Source: Proteobacteria bacterium UBA7415 (lineage in GTDB: Bacteria; Pseudomonadota; Gammaproteobacteria; Arenicellales; Arenicellaceae). From it: a DNA stretch of 64,000 bases. Both the position numbers and the translations under genes were made by a program. The notes below the pieces were generated by a model. It searched no databases, had not been told where the DNA came from, and was given only the letters and a program-made list of their open reading frames with translations. Location of the stretch: assembly GCA_002470515.1 (NCBI GenBank), contig DKML01000009.1, forward strand, positions 1-64,000, given 5' to 3'. Below are positions 44,640 through 53,773 of the stretch, piece after piece (position 1 is the first letter of the stretch; every line of letters starts with the position of its first letter).

Positions 44640-45403
44640 TGACTGAGCTTCACTCCAAAAAATTCGAATTGGGCGAGATAGTGTGGCATGAGTTTAGTAG
44701 CTCCCAAGCGCTTGCACTCGATCTGGCTGATGAGCTGATAAACCGGTTTCGCGTAATCAGCGACCAGCATCAAAACCCGTTTGCGGCTTTTTCAGGTGGG
44801 TCGACGCCTAAGCCATTATTCGAGGCGCTGTCAGCACAAGATTTTGATTGGTCGCAAGCCCTACTAACCTTGGTCGATGAACGTTGGGTTGAACCAACGC
44901 ACGAACTTTCAAATCATCGCTTTATTACTGAACACTTCTTGTCACGCTTGCCTGAACAATCAGAGTTTATTCCGCTCTATGCAAAGGCTAATACGGTGAT
45001 CGAATCGTTACCGTTGGTGCAATCGTTGTTTGATACGGCGATTCAAAACCGAAAGTCTGAATCTTTTTTTGATGCCGTAGTATTGGGGATGGGTGGAGAC
45101 GGTCATACAGCCTCGTTCTTCCCTGACGCGACTAACGTGAGTGAACTGGTTACTTATGCATCAGATGTTTCGCTGCAAACCTGTATTTCTCCGGCCAGCC
45201 AAGTAGATAGGGTGACGTGGAGTTTAGCGAGACTACTTAGCACTCCGTATCTCGTCCTTCACATTACTGGCCAGCAAAAGCGTGATCTTTTTAGCCACGC
45301 AATTGCAGGTGCAACCGCCTCTTTTGACGATTTATGTAATTTGCCAATTCGCAGTGTCGCGTATCAAAGTCACACACCATTACACGTATATTACGCCGAT
45401 TAG
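44639..45403 (+). CDS. pgl: 6-phosphogluconolactonase
   Basis: A 254-residue DevB-type lactonase that hydrolyses 6-phosphogluconolactone. FAAFSGGSTPKPLFEAL, LVDERWVEPTHELSNHRF and VLGMGGDGHTASFFPDA are diagnostic. It is translationally coupled to zwf and is followed by edd after 75 bases. Confidence 0.94.
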   Translation: MTELHSKKFELGEIVWHEFSSSQALALDLADELINRFRVISDQHQNPFAAFSGGSTPKPLFEALSAQDFDWSQALLTLVDERWVEPTHELSNHRFITEHFLSRLPEQSEFIPLYAKANTVIESLPLVQSLFDTAIQNRKSESFFDAVVLGMGGDGHTASFFPDATNVSELVTYASDVSLQTCISPASQVDRVTWSLARLLSTPYLVLHITGQQKRDLFSHAIAGATASFDDLCNLPIRSVAYQSHTPLHVYYAD

Positions 45404-45478
45404 ACGCCTGTAGTTGCAAGCTTAGATGGTTTCAAGCTCAGCTATAAAACTAACTCACAAATCTATTGCCCCGTTGCC

Positions 45479-47278
45479 ATGTCGAATACATTAAAAACCG
45501 TAACTCAAAGAATAATAGAACGTAGTAAGGATAGCCGCGAAGCGTATCTTGCTGATGTTGATGCAATGCGCAATCAGCCGCCGGCACCAGACCGTTTGTC
45601 GTGCAGTAATTGGGCTCATGTCGTAGCGGCCGAATCCGCAGAAGATAAAGTCTCTATTCCAAAAGGGCAGGGTGCCAACATTGGCATAGTCACTGCCTAC
45701 AACGACATGCTTTCTGCGCATCAACCGTTTGCCGCGTACCCAAATCAGATCAAACTAGTTGCTCGTAGTCACGGTGCAACGGCACAGGTATCTGGTGGCG
45801 TTCCGGCCATGTGTGACGGCGTAACGCAAGGTCAGCCTGGAATGGAGTTGAGCCTATTCAGTAGGGATGTTATTGCAATGGCTACCGCTGTGTCGTTATC
45901 GCACGATGTTTACGATGGCATTATGTGCCTTGGTGTCTGCGATAAAATCGTACCTGGGCTGATTATTGGTGCGCTCCAGTTTGGCCATTTGCCTGTGATG
46001 TTTGTTCCTGCTGGCCCAATGCCGTCAGGTATATCAAATAAAGACAAAGCCGCTGCGCGGCAAAAATTCGCTGAAGGTGAAATAGATAAAGCCGAACTGT
46101 TGGCCAGTGAGTCGGCGTCGTACCACAGCGCCGGCACCTGTACGTTTTACGGTACCGCTAATACCAATCAAACACTTATGGAAGCCTTAGGAGTACAGCT
46201 AGCGGGCACGTCATTTATTAATCCAGGTACTCCATTGCGCAGTGCGTTGACGGCCGACTCCGTCACTAAGTTGCTCAATCAAACCAGTAAAGGCAGTGAC
46301 TACCGTCCAATTTCAGAAGTCATTACCGAAAAATCCATCGTTAACGCGATCATTATGATGATGGCTACCGGAGGCTCAACCAACCTTACCTTGCACCTCA
46401 TTGCGATGGCGGCTGCCGCTGGAATCAAAATCGATTGGCAAGATATGGATGAGTTGTCTCGCGCTACTCCGTTGCTTGCTAAGGTGTACCCGAACGGTGC
46501 GGCGGATGTAAATCATTTTGAAGCGGCTGGCGGATTACCTTACATCACGCATCAATTGCGCTCTCAGGGCATGTTGAACGAAGATGTTGTCAACGTTATG
46601 GGCGAGGGCTTAGACGCCTATACGCGCAAGCCTATGTTAGATGGAAAAACGGTAAAGTGGTCAGAGCCAGTTACCAAGAGCGGTGACCCTACCGTTGTTG
46701 CGCCTTTTGACCAAGCATTTGCGCCAGAGGGTGGCATGCGTATGGTTAAGGGTAACTTGGGTTGCGGTATTGTAAAGGTGTCGGCGGTAGAAGAGCGTTT
46801 TCAATCAATTAAAGCGCCTTGTCGAATTTTCGATTCGCAAGACGCAATGAAAGCCGCTTTTGATAACGATGAGCTTAATCAGGATGTCGTAGTTGTTGTG
46901 CGATTCCAAGGACCAGCAACCAATGGCATGCCAGAATTACATAAACTAACTCCTTATCTGGGCTTACTTCAAGACAGAGGGCATAAAGTGGCACTCGTTA
47001 CTGATGGTCGTATGTCTGGCGCTTCGGGCAAGGTGTTGGCGGCGATTCATGTAAGCCCAGAAGCACGAAAGGGCGGACAGCTTGCAAAACTTAAGGACGG
47101 CGATATGGTCGAAATTGATAGTCATTCAGGTTTTTTAACCGCGCATGTCGATGCATCAGAGCTGGATAAGCGCACGCCAGCTCAGGCCCCGGCAGATGAG
47201 CGGACACTAGGTAGAGGCATGTTTGCCAAGCTACGCGCATTAGCAAGTAACGCGGAAGATGGTGCTTCGATTATTTAG
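45479..47278 (+). CDS. edd: Phosphogluconate dehydratase
   Basis: A 599-residue IlvD/Edd-family [4Fe-4S] dehydratase making KDPG from 6-phosphogluconate. Cluster cysteines are seen in AMCDGVTQGQPGMELS and LGVCDKIVPG, with another in SAGTCTFYGTANTN, and GGSTNLTLHL and GRMSGASGKVLAAIHVSPEA are family signatures. Length is standard. This is the first committed Entner-Doudoroff step. Confidence 0.95.
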   Translation: MSNTLKTVTQRIIERSKDSREAYLADVDAMRNQPPAPDRLSCSNWAHVVAAESAEDKVSIPKGQGANIGIVTAYNDMLSAHQPFAAYPNQIKLVARSHGATAQVSGGVPAMCDGVTQGQPGMELSLFSRDVIAMATAVSLSHDVYDGIMCLGVCDKIVPGLIIGALQFGHLPVMFVPAGPMPSGISNKDKAAARQKFAEGEIDKAELLASESASYHSAGTCTFYGTANTNQTLMEALGVQLAGTSFINPGTPLRSALTADSVTKLLNQTSKGSDYRPISEVITEKSIVNAIIMMMATGGSTNLTLHLIAMAAAAGIKIDWQDMDELSRATPLLAKVYPNGAADVNHFEAAGGLPYITHQLRSQGMLNEDVVNVMGEGLDAYTRKPMLDGKTVKWSEPVTKSGDPTVVAPFDQAFAPEGGMRMVKGNLGCGIVKVSAVEERFQSIKAPCRIFDSQDAMKAAFDNDELNQDVVVVVRFQGPATNGMPELHKLTPYLGLLQDRGHKVALVTDGRMSGASGKVLAAIHVSPEARKGGQLAKLKDGDMVEIDSHSGFLTAHVDASELDKRTPAQAPADERTLGRGMFAKLRALASNAEDGASII

Positions 47279-47344
47279 ATAAGCCACGCGCTATTAAAAA
47301 ATATCGTATTGAGATAACTAGAGAAATAAAGAGAGACTTACAAA

Positions 47345-47965
47345 ATGAAATCATTCAGTCAGATGTTGGCAAATGAAAAGACGGTGCCTGTGGTTGCTGT
47401 TGAAAATGCTGAACAGGCGGTCGGTCTAAGTCAGGCGCTCATAGAAGGCGGAGTGGGCGTTATCGAAGTTACCTTGCGTAACGCGTTTGGATTGGAGGCG
47501 TTAAAGCTCATTAAGCGCGAAGTGCCCGATATGATTTTACTTGCAGGTACTGTAAATTCGGCAGCGCAATTGCAACAAGTTGCAGACGCAGGTGTTGACG
47601 GAGTCATTAGCCCTGGTCTGACGCCTTTGTTAGCGAAAACAGCGAATGATCTTAAAATGCCTTATCTGCCCGGTGCTGCTTCGGCATCCGATATCCTGCT
47701 TGCGATTGAATACGGGCTTTCTGAGCTAAAGCTTTTTCCAGCGTCGATAGTTGGCGGTATTCCTGCATTAAAAGCATTTTCAGGCCCTTTCCCCAACATC
47801 AAGTTTTGCCCAACGGGTGGCGTGAGTGATTCCAATTACAAAGAGTACTTGGCACTAGATAATGTTATGTGTGTGGGGGGTACCTGGTTCGCTACGTCTG
47901 ACCAAATTAAGCGTTATGCTTGGGACGAGATCATCAATAATTGTCGCGCACTTAGCCAGGCTTAA
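47345..47965 (+). CDS. eda: KDPG aldolase
   Basis: A 206-residue class I aldolase that splits KDPG into pyruvate and glyceraldehyde-3-phosphate. IEVTLRNAFGLEALK holds the catalytic Glu, LKLFPAS holds the Schiff-base Lys, and KFCPTGGVSDSNYKEYL binds phosphate. It follows edd by 66 bases. Eda supplies Gap, encoded in the same cluster, and its substrate is the HexR effector. Confidence 0.95.
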   Translation: MKSFSQMLANEKTVPVVAVENAEQAVGLSQALIEGGVGVIEVTLRNAFGLEALKLIKREVPDMILLAGTVNSAAQLQQVADAGVDGVISPGLTPLLAKTANDLKMPYLPGAASASDILLAIEYGLSELKLFPASIVGGIPALKAFSGPFPNIKFCPTGGVSDSNYKEYLALDNVMCVGGTWFATSDQIKRYAWDEIINNCRALSQA

Positions 47966-48080
47966 AAGGCACAAAAAAACTAAAACTTTAAAGCTTTACC
48001 ATTAGTTAAGGTTTATGCGCTTGGAATTAGCGATTAAGCCGCCATTAATCAAGCTCTAACTAATTATTTAGGATTTTGTT

Positions 48081-49067
48081 ATGGGTTTTCTGATGAGGCC
48101 GTTGGTCGCTCTACCTTTCGTTTTGGTGCTTCTACTACTGATTTTGGGGTGGTATTGGAGTCGTGAACCCGACCTGATGATGCTCAAGTCCCCGTCGACA
48201 GAATACGCGACTGAACAGGGCGTTAAACCCGTGATTGGTTATGCAACTACTCAAATGATGGTGCAGGCAGTAGATACTCTTCTGAATAAGCCTGGAGGCT
48301 ATCTGAGCAATGATATAAGCCCCCCTGGTGTGTTTTTGGATAACATGCCTAACTGGGAATTTGGTGTGTTGCAACAAGTACGTGATCTAGCCAAAGCGTT
48401 GCGCAACGACTACAGCCGCTCTCAAACACAGTCAGTAGCAGACCAAGACTTAGAGCTGGCTGAGCCACGTTTTAGTGTAAACAGCGAGGCATGGATATTC
48501 CCGTCGGCTGAAGGCGAGTACGGCGCTGGTAACGAGGCCCTTGTTAAGTACTTAGAACGTCTCTCTGATACCAGCCAACGAAATGCACAGTTTTACGCGC
48601 GAGCAGACAATCTTAATGAATGGTTGTCATTGGTAGAGAAACGCTTAGGCTCGCTCTCACAAAGGCTTAGCGCTGCAAGACCTCAGACACGTTTAAACAC
48701 AGACTTGGCTGGCGATGCGAATGCGCAGCAGTCAACCGAGGTAGAGGATGAGGTCGTAGCCAATGTTTCGTGGTTTCAAATCGATGATAACTTCTACGAA
48801 GCCCGTGGCACAGCGTGGGCACTTATCCACTTCCTAAAGGCTGCAGAACAAGACTTTAACCCAGTGTTGAAAGACAAGAATGCGATTCCTACTTTGCGCC
48901 AAATTATTCGTGAACTAGAAGCGACGCAACAGTCGATGTACAGTCCGATGGTGTTGAACGGTTCTGGCCTGGGTTTCTTTGCCAATCATTCCTTGGTTAT
49001 GAGTTCATATATTGCGCGAGCGAATGCTGCCATAGCTGACTTAAGAAGCTTGCTCGCTGACGGTTAA
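48081..49067 (+). CDS. DUF2333 family membrane-anchored protein
   Basis: A 328-residue protein with one N-terminal membrane segment (PLVALPFVLVLLLLILGWYW) and a periplasmic helical domain. GGYLSNDISPPGVFLDNMPNWEFG and FYEARGTAWALIHFLKA are the DUF2333 signatures. Function is unknown. It follows eda by about 115 bases and is closed by a terminator, so it may be a separate unit or the tail of the Entner-Doudoroff transcript. Confidence 0.85.
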   Translation: MGFLMRPLVALPFVLVLLLLILGWYWSREPDLMMLKSPSTEYATEQGVKPVIGYATTQMMVQAVDTLLNKPGGYLSNDISPPGVFLDNMPNWEFGVLQQVRDLAKALRNDYSRSQTQSVADQDLELAEPRFSVNSEAWIFPSAEGEYGAGNEALVKYLERLSDTSQRNAQFYARADNLNEWLSLVEKRLGSLSQRLSAARPQTRLNTDLAGDANAQQSTEVEDEVVANVSWFQIDDNFYEARGTAWALIHFLKAAEQDFNPVLKDKNAIPTLRQIIRELEATQQSMYSPMVLNGSGLGFFANHSLVMSSYIARANAAIADLRSLLADG

Positions 49068-49157
49068 TGCATTTCTCCTGAATATTATGGAGATCAACAC
49101 ATCTGCTACTCAATTGCGACGCCATGTGTTAATTAAAACGTGTCAGTAGTACCCAAT

Positions 49158-49185
49158 AAAAAAGAGCCAGATGTGGCTCTTTTTT
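49158..49185. terminator. Bidirectional terminator
   Basis: AAAAAAGAGCCA pairs perfectly with TGGCTCTTTTTT around GATG. Its A and T flanks let it serve both the DUF2333 gene and the convergent symporter gene. Confidence 0.92.
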
Positions 49186-49202
49186 ATTGCGTTTAAAACG
49201 GT

Positions 49203-50696
49203 CTATTTATCTTTATTGTCATGCTTCTTTTCCCAAAACTCGGCATTCTTAATGCCTAGCTTTTTTGGGTCAAAAGTAAAGTCAGTAACACCGTTGCGTT
49301 GCTGTTCTTCATAGTCCTTTAGCGCTTTAATAGCTGGGCGGCCCATAAAGAAGATGATGAGGATGCCGATAATGTTGACCCAGGCCATCAAGCCTACACC
49401 AATGTCGCCCATACCCCATGCCAAACCGGCCGCTTTAACCGTTCCGTAAAATACCGCGCTCATCAACACTATTTTCAGGGTTAGGATAGCCCCTGGAAGT
49501 TTAATAAAGCGTTTTATGTACACGACATTGCTTTCGGCAATATAGTAGTACGCCATTAAGGTTGTGAATGAAAAGAAGAACAAAGCGACGGCTACAAAAG
49601 GATTGCCTATCCCAGGCATGACACTTTCAATGGCCATCTGCGTGAACACAGGGCTGGCAATCACGGTGCTAGGGTCAAGGTTCTGAATAAGCATTGCGGC
49701 CCCCCCTTCAGGGTGGACGTTGTAGGCACCTGTAATCAATATCATGAAGGCGGTAGCGGTACAAACGAACAGTGTGTCGACATATATCGAGAATGACTGA
49801 ACCAAGCCTTGCTGCGCTGGGTGTTCTACTTCGGCTGCTGCTGCAGCGTGCGGTGCAGTACCTTGACCCGCTTCGTTAGAGTAGACACCTCGTTTAACCC
49901 CCCAACCTATCGCCGCGCCAAAGCCAGCCATGGGGGTAAACGCATCTTCGAAGATCATTGCGATAATGCCAGGTAGTTCACTGGCATTAATTGCCACAAT
50001 CACAACAGCCGTAATGATGTAAGCCAATGCCATAAACGGCACGACTACTTGAGCGAAATTAGCGATACGTTTAACGCCGCCAAAAATGATAAAGCCGAGT
50101 ATTGTTACTATAACCGCACCAGTAATGATTTTGGTGCTATCAAGCAGACCCATAGATGTTTCTATCATGGTGCCTGGGCCAAAAGTTTGTACCACAGCGT
50201 TGCCAATCGCATTGGACTGCACCGTCGGCAAGAGAACCCCACAGGCGATAATTGTTGCAATCGCAAAGATCCATGCGTACCAGGTTTGCCCCATCGCTTT
50301 TTCGATATAGTAAGCTGGGCCACCACGGTATTGGCCTTCGTGTACTTCCTTATAGATTTGCGCAAGGGTTGCTTCAATGAAAGCGGTAGCGGCACCAAAA
50401 ATTGCCACTACCCACATCCAAAAGATCGCCCCAGGGCCACCAAAGCCGATGGCCGCCGCTACACCGGCAATGTTACCTGTGCCAACTCGGCCAGATAAAG
50501 AGACCGTCAAGGCCTGGAAAGACGAGATGCCCATAGCTGAGCTTTTGTTGGACAATAACAAACGCCACATTTCTCGAATCTGTCGGACCTGTACCATTCG
50601 CGTCCAGCATGTGTAGAACAATCCTGCGGCAAGGCAGAGGTAAATGAGCGCAGGGCTCCAAATAATGCCGTTTAAAGTACTAACAAAGTTTTCCAT
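49203..50696 (-). CDS. Sodium:alanine (AGCS) symporter
   Basis: A 497-residue transporter of the alanine/glycine:cation symporter family with about eleven helices. Diagnostic segments are SFQALTVSLSGRVGTGNIAGVA near the N-terminus and GRVGTGNIAG-like sodium-site residues, AAIGWGVKRGVYSNEAGQGTAPHAAA in the middle, and YYYIAESNVVYIKR later. It imports alanine or glycine with sodium. It is transcribed alone and has a leader hairpin. Confidence 0.93.
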   Translation of the reverse strand: MENFVSTLNGIIWSPALIYLCLAAGLFYTCWTRMVQVRQIREMWRLLLSNKSSAMGISSFQALTVSLSGRVGTGNIAGVAAAIGFGGPGAIFWMWVVAIFGAATAFIEATLAQIYKEVHEGQYRGGPAYYIEKAMGQTWYAWIFAIATIIACGVLLPTVQSNAIGNAVVQTFGPGTMIETSMGLLDSTKIITGAVIVTILGFIIFGGVKRIANFAQVVVPFMALAYIITAVVIVAINASELPGIIAMIFEDAFTPMAGFGAAIGWGVKRGVYSNEAGQGTAPHAAAAAEVEHPAQQGLVQSFSIYVDTLFVCTATAFMILITGAYNVHPEGGAAMLIQNLDPSTVIASPVFTQMAIESVMPGIGNPFVAVALFFFSFTTLMAYYYIAESNVVYIKRFIKLPGAILTLKIVLMSAVFYGTVKAAGLAWGMGDIGVGLMAWVNIIGILIIFFMGRPAIKALKDYEEQQRNGVTDFTFDPKKLGIKNAEFWEKKHDNKDK

Positions 50697-50740
50697 GATG
50701 ATTAGCCTATGGTGAATAATTGACCGAGTATAAATGATTC

Positions 50741-50772
50741 GACTAGGTGCGGTAAGGCTTATACGCCTAGTC
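50741..50772 (-). other. Leader hairpin upstream of AGCS symporter
   Basis: GACTAGGTG pairs with CGCCTAGTC (one G-T pair) around a 14-base loop, 45 bases before the symporter ATG. It does not look like the tandem glycine riboswitch. It may be a small leader structure or an operator. Confidence 0.4.
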
Positions 50773-50875
50773 TAAATTATTGCTTCTATTTGTAGATGAT
50801 CTTGGCTCACTTCGTAGCAGAGGTCGCGCAAAGTGATTGGATGCCTGAGAGTAGTTCGTAGGTACAGAAAATGGG

Positions 50876-50906
50876 CACAAAAAAAGGGACGCCGAAGCGT
50901 CCCTTT
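50876..50906 (-). terminator. Terminator of the TonB receptor gene
   Basis: On the minus strand AAAGGGACGC pairs with its complement around TTCG and runs into a T-rich tail. Confidence 0.9.
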
Positions 50907-50938
50907 CCTTGTTTCTTGCAATTGTAATCGCTAGGCGA

Positions 50939-53431
50939 TTAGTAGTTGTAAGTTACTTTACCGTAGTAAAAAGAGCCGTTGAAGCCGTATGGGTTGAACT
51001 GGCTGTATTCCAAGCCAAGCACGCCACCGAAATCAAAGCCTGCACAGTCAATAGACTTACAGCCTTGCTCGTCAAAAATGTTACGAGCGCCAAAAGCGAA
51101 ATCTAACTGATCTGAATGCGTGTAGCCAAATTCAAGATCCACAGTTTCGGCACTAGTGAACACGCCGCCAGCTTCGTTGTCATAGAAACGACCGTAATGG
51201 TTTACACGAGCTAAGAAGCGCGCTTTGTCCATTTGGTGGTTTGCAGTGAAGTTCCAACGAGTTCCTGGTACACCGTCTTCAATCAATCTTACACGGCTGT
51301 CGCCCAACAAGTTGGTGTTACGACGTGTAACTTCAGTGTCAGTGTAGTTGAACGCTAGGTTGAACGTAGTTGTACCGTCTAACCATTCAGCTGTTGTAGT
51401 AAGAACGAGATCAACACCAGAGGTATTGGTGTCGAACTGGTTAGTAAAGAAACGGAACTGAGAAATATCAGAAGCATCAATACCTTGCGAACTTAACAGA
51501 GCCAAATCACCAGCGTTTAGCGAGAAATCACTTGAAAGACTCAAACGATCATCTACGTCGATGTCAAAATAATCAAGAGTTACGTCAAGATTACCAAGGC
51601 TGAAGTATGTACCTAACGTGATGTTAGTTGATTCTTCAGGACCTAGCTCGCCACCGCCACGTAATGCGGCTGCAGGACTGTTCGAAGGAATCACACCTTG
51701 GTTAGTTAACACGCCACCAATGATTTGCGTAGAAATGTTAGACGCATTTGATTGGCCTGGAGTTGGTGCTTTGAAACCAGTACTAATCGTACCGCGGATA
51801 CCAGCTGAATCAGTCAATGTGTAGTTAAAACCAATTTTGGAGTTTGTAGTGTCGCCGAAATCGTCAAAATCTTCATAACGAAGAGCCGCTACAACTAACA
51901 ATGCATCACTTGCTTGCCATTCGACATCAACATAAAGCGAAGTGTTAGCACGATCAAACGCGCCAGAAATGTTAGGCGAGAAGCCTGGGAAGCCGTTAGT
52001 TGACGTACTGAAACCTTGAGTTCCAAGACCGCCATCAATGTATGACTCAGGTTGACCAGCAATAATGCTGAACTCTTCTTCGCGCCACTCACCACCAAAC
52101 GCCAAGTTGACGTTGTCTGAAAGTTGCTTGTTGAAGTCAACGTTGATACCCAAATCTTGTTGCTCGTAAGCTCCAGGGTTAAAGTTGCGTGGAGTATTCG
52201 CGCCTAAACTTGCATTAACAGTGTTGTTAATGAAGAAGTCAGCTTCGTTTTTACCCGTATACGCGCTTACGCTCCAGCCTAATCCACCAGCTGTTTCGCC
52301 ACGTAGGCCAAGCAACAATGATGTATCAGTTACTTCGCCACCAAAATTAGGTGTGAAGCCGCCAGGAATGATTTCAGAAAAATGAAAACACTCAGCACGT
52401 GAAGCCGCTGCAGCAAATGCTGCGCTTTGTAAGCCAGCCGCAGTACCAGGAATGTTAGTAGGACATCCGCCCGTACCGTTACCTGTTAAGTCGGCGAACA
52501 ACAAGTTGCCGTCAGATGCGTAAACGCCACCACGGTTTGTTGGGTTACGATAGTAGAAACCACCGGTAACTTCTTTGTTGTTGTAGTTGGCTTGGCCAAA
52601 AAGCTCCATACCGTTAGCAAACTCAGTACCGAAGTTAGCCCAAAGTTTAACGTCGCCTTCAACTTCAGGAGTACCCCAAACTTGAGCTGGGTTGCCAACG
52701 CCTTGAATACCAGCCGCAATTAAGCCTGCTGCATCATTACGTTGTACAGAGCGGTCAGTTGCTTCTGCTTCTGCCCATTCGGCCGTTAAGTTCAAGAAGC
52801 CGTTGTCACCCATGGCAAAGCCTTGGTTAACAGCAATGCTCAATTGATCTTCGCCTTCGCCGTAAACGCCGTATTTAGCTTCAACCGTACCGCCAGAGTC
52901 AGCGTTTTTAAGGTTAAAGTTAATTACGCCAGCGATAGCATCAGAACCGTATTGAGCAGCAGCACCATCACGTAGAATCTCAACACTTTGCATTGCAAGT
53001 GCGGGGATTGCTGAAAGGTCAGGTCCTTGAGAACCATCTGACAAGCCATTACCTAACCAAGAGATAACCGCTGCACGGTGACGTCGTTGGCCGTTTACCA
53101 ATACTAATGTGTGATCAGGAGCCAATCCACGTAGGTTTGCAGGACGAACAAGCGTCGATGCATCACTAATAGGTTGGTCGTTTACGTTAAAGCTTGGCAC
53201 GATGTTACGTAGCAAATTACTTGTGTCTACGCCGCCTTGGCTAACAAAGTCTGACGCAGAAATGACGTCAACTGGCGCTACCGAATCAGTAACTGACCGA
53301 GGCTTACCACGTGTACCAATAGTTACAACTTCTTCCATCACTTCGTCTTGCGCGAAGGAAGGCGCTGAAACACCGGTTAAAGTAGCCAGGGCAAATGCGA
53401 TTGCCGTGACTCTTGGTTGAAATTTTTTCAT
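50939..53431 (-). CDS. TonB-dependent receptor, substrate unknown
   Basis: An 830-residue outer-membrane receptor. The signal peptide ends near SFAQ, the TonB box is EEVVTIGTRG, and the plug contains LVNGQRRHRAAVISWLGNG and QSVEILRDGAAAQYGSDAIAG. The barrel ends with an aromatic residue (YGKVTYNY). Two cysteines (EQGCKSIDCAG) near the C-terminus may form a loop disulfide. The plug family is common in marine gammaproteobacteria and has been tied to diverse ligands. GGGAGAG lies before the ATG. It is divergent from nhaC-like antiporter by 342 bases. Confidence 0.9.
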   Translation of the reverse strand: MKKFQPRVTAIAFALATLTGVSAPSFAQDEVMEEVVTIGTRGKPRSVTDSVAPVDVISASDFVSQGGVDTSNLLRNIVPSFNVNDQPISDASTLVRPANLRGLAPDHTLVLVNGQRRHRAAVISWLGNGLSDGSQGPDLSAIPALAMQSVEILRDGAAAQYGSDAIAGVINFNLKNADSGGTVEAKYGVYGEGEDQLSIAVNQGFAMGDNGFLNLTAEWAEAEATDRSVQRNDAAGLIAAGIQGVGNPAQVWGTPEVEGDVKLWANFGTEFANGMELFGQANYNNKEVTGGFYYRNPTNRGGVYASDGNLLFADLTGNGTGGCPTNIPGTAAGLQSAAFAAAASRAECFHFSEIIPGGFTPNFGGEVTDTSLLLGLRGETAGGLGWSVSAYTGKNEADFFINNTVNASLGANTPRNFNPGAYEQQDLGINVDFNKQLSDNVNLAFGGEWREEEFSIIAGQPESYIDGGLGTQGFSTSTNGFPGFSPNISGAFDRANTSLYVDVEWQASDALLVVAALRYEDFDDFGDTTNSKIGFNYTLTDSAGIRGTISTGFKAPTPGQSNASNISTQIIGGVLTNQGVIPSNSPAAALRGGGELGPEESTNITLGTYFSLGNLDVTLDYFDIDVDDRLSLSSDFSLNAGDLALLSSQGIDASDISQFRFFTNQFDTNTSGVDLVLTTTAEWLDGTTTFNLAFNYTDTEVTRRNTNLLGDSRVRLIEDGVPGTRWNFTANHQMDKARFLARVNHYGRFYDNEAGGVFTSAETVDLEFGYTHSDQLDFAFGARNIFDEQGCKSIDCAGFDFGGVLGLEYSQFNPYGFNGSFYYGKVTYNY

Positions 53432-53773
53432 ACCTGTTCTCTCCCGTGACTTTTAAAGTTCACTTCAAGGTTGATTTGAATGGTTTGGTACTTCAACTAC
53501 CCCATTCGGTTTGTTGGTGTTTTTACCACCACTTGACTATGTTACTAAAGATAGTGCGTCTTCACAAGGTAACTCATGTCTAAATCGCGACGCTTACTTG
53601 GCGGAAATTACCAGTGTTTACAGCTGTTTAGCGATGGTTTGTCCAGTAAACGGCCTTATGACCGATTTGCTCGCTTGTGGCGTGTGCCCCAGAGCCCAGA
53701 TAACGAGATGCGTGGATAATTGGCCACCTTGGTGTAGTATTCGAACACTGACCCTTAATAGAGAGCACTCTGC
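53432..53773. other. Divergent promoter region of TonB receptor and NhaC
   Basis: No gene is supported; an overlapping frame from 53511 that runs into the antiporter gene has no homology I know. No clear Fur or Zur box is visible. Confidence 0.45.

Noticed and set aside
50697-50938. Glycine riboswitch upstream of the AGCS symporter
   Set aside because: Only a single nine-pair hairpin is present; the conserved paired aptamer cores are not seen.
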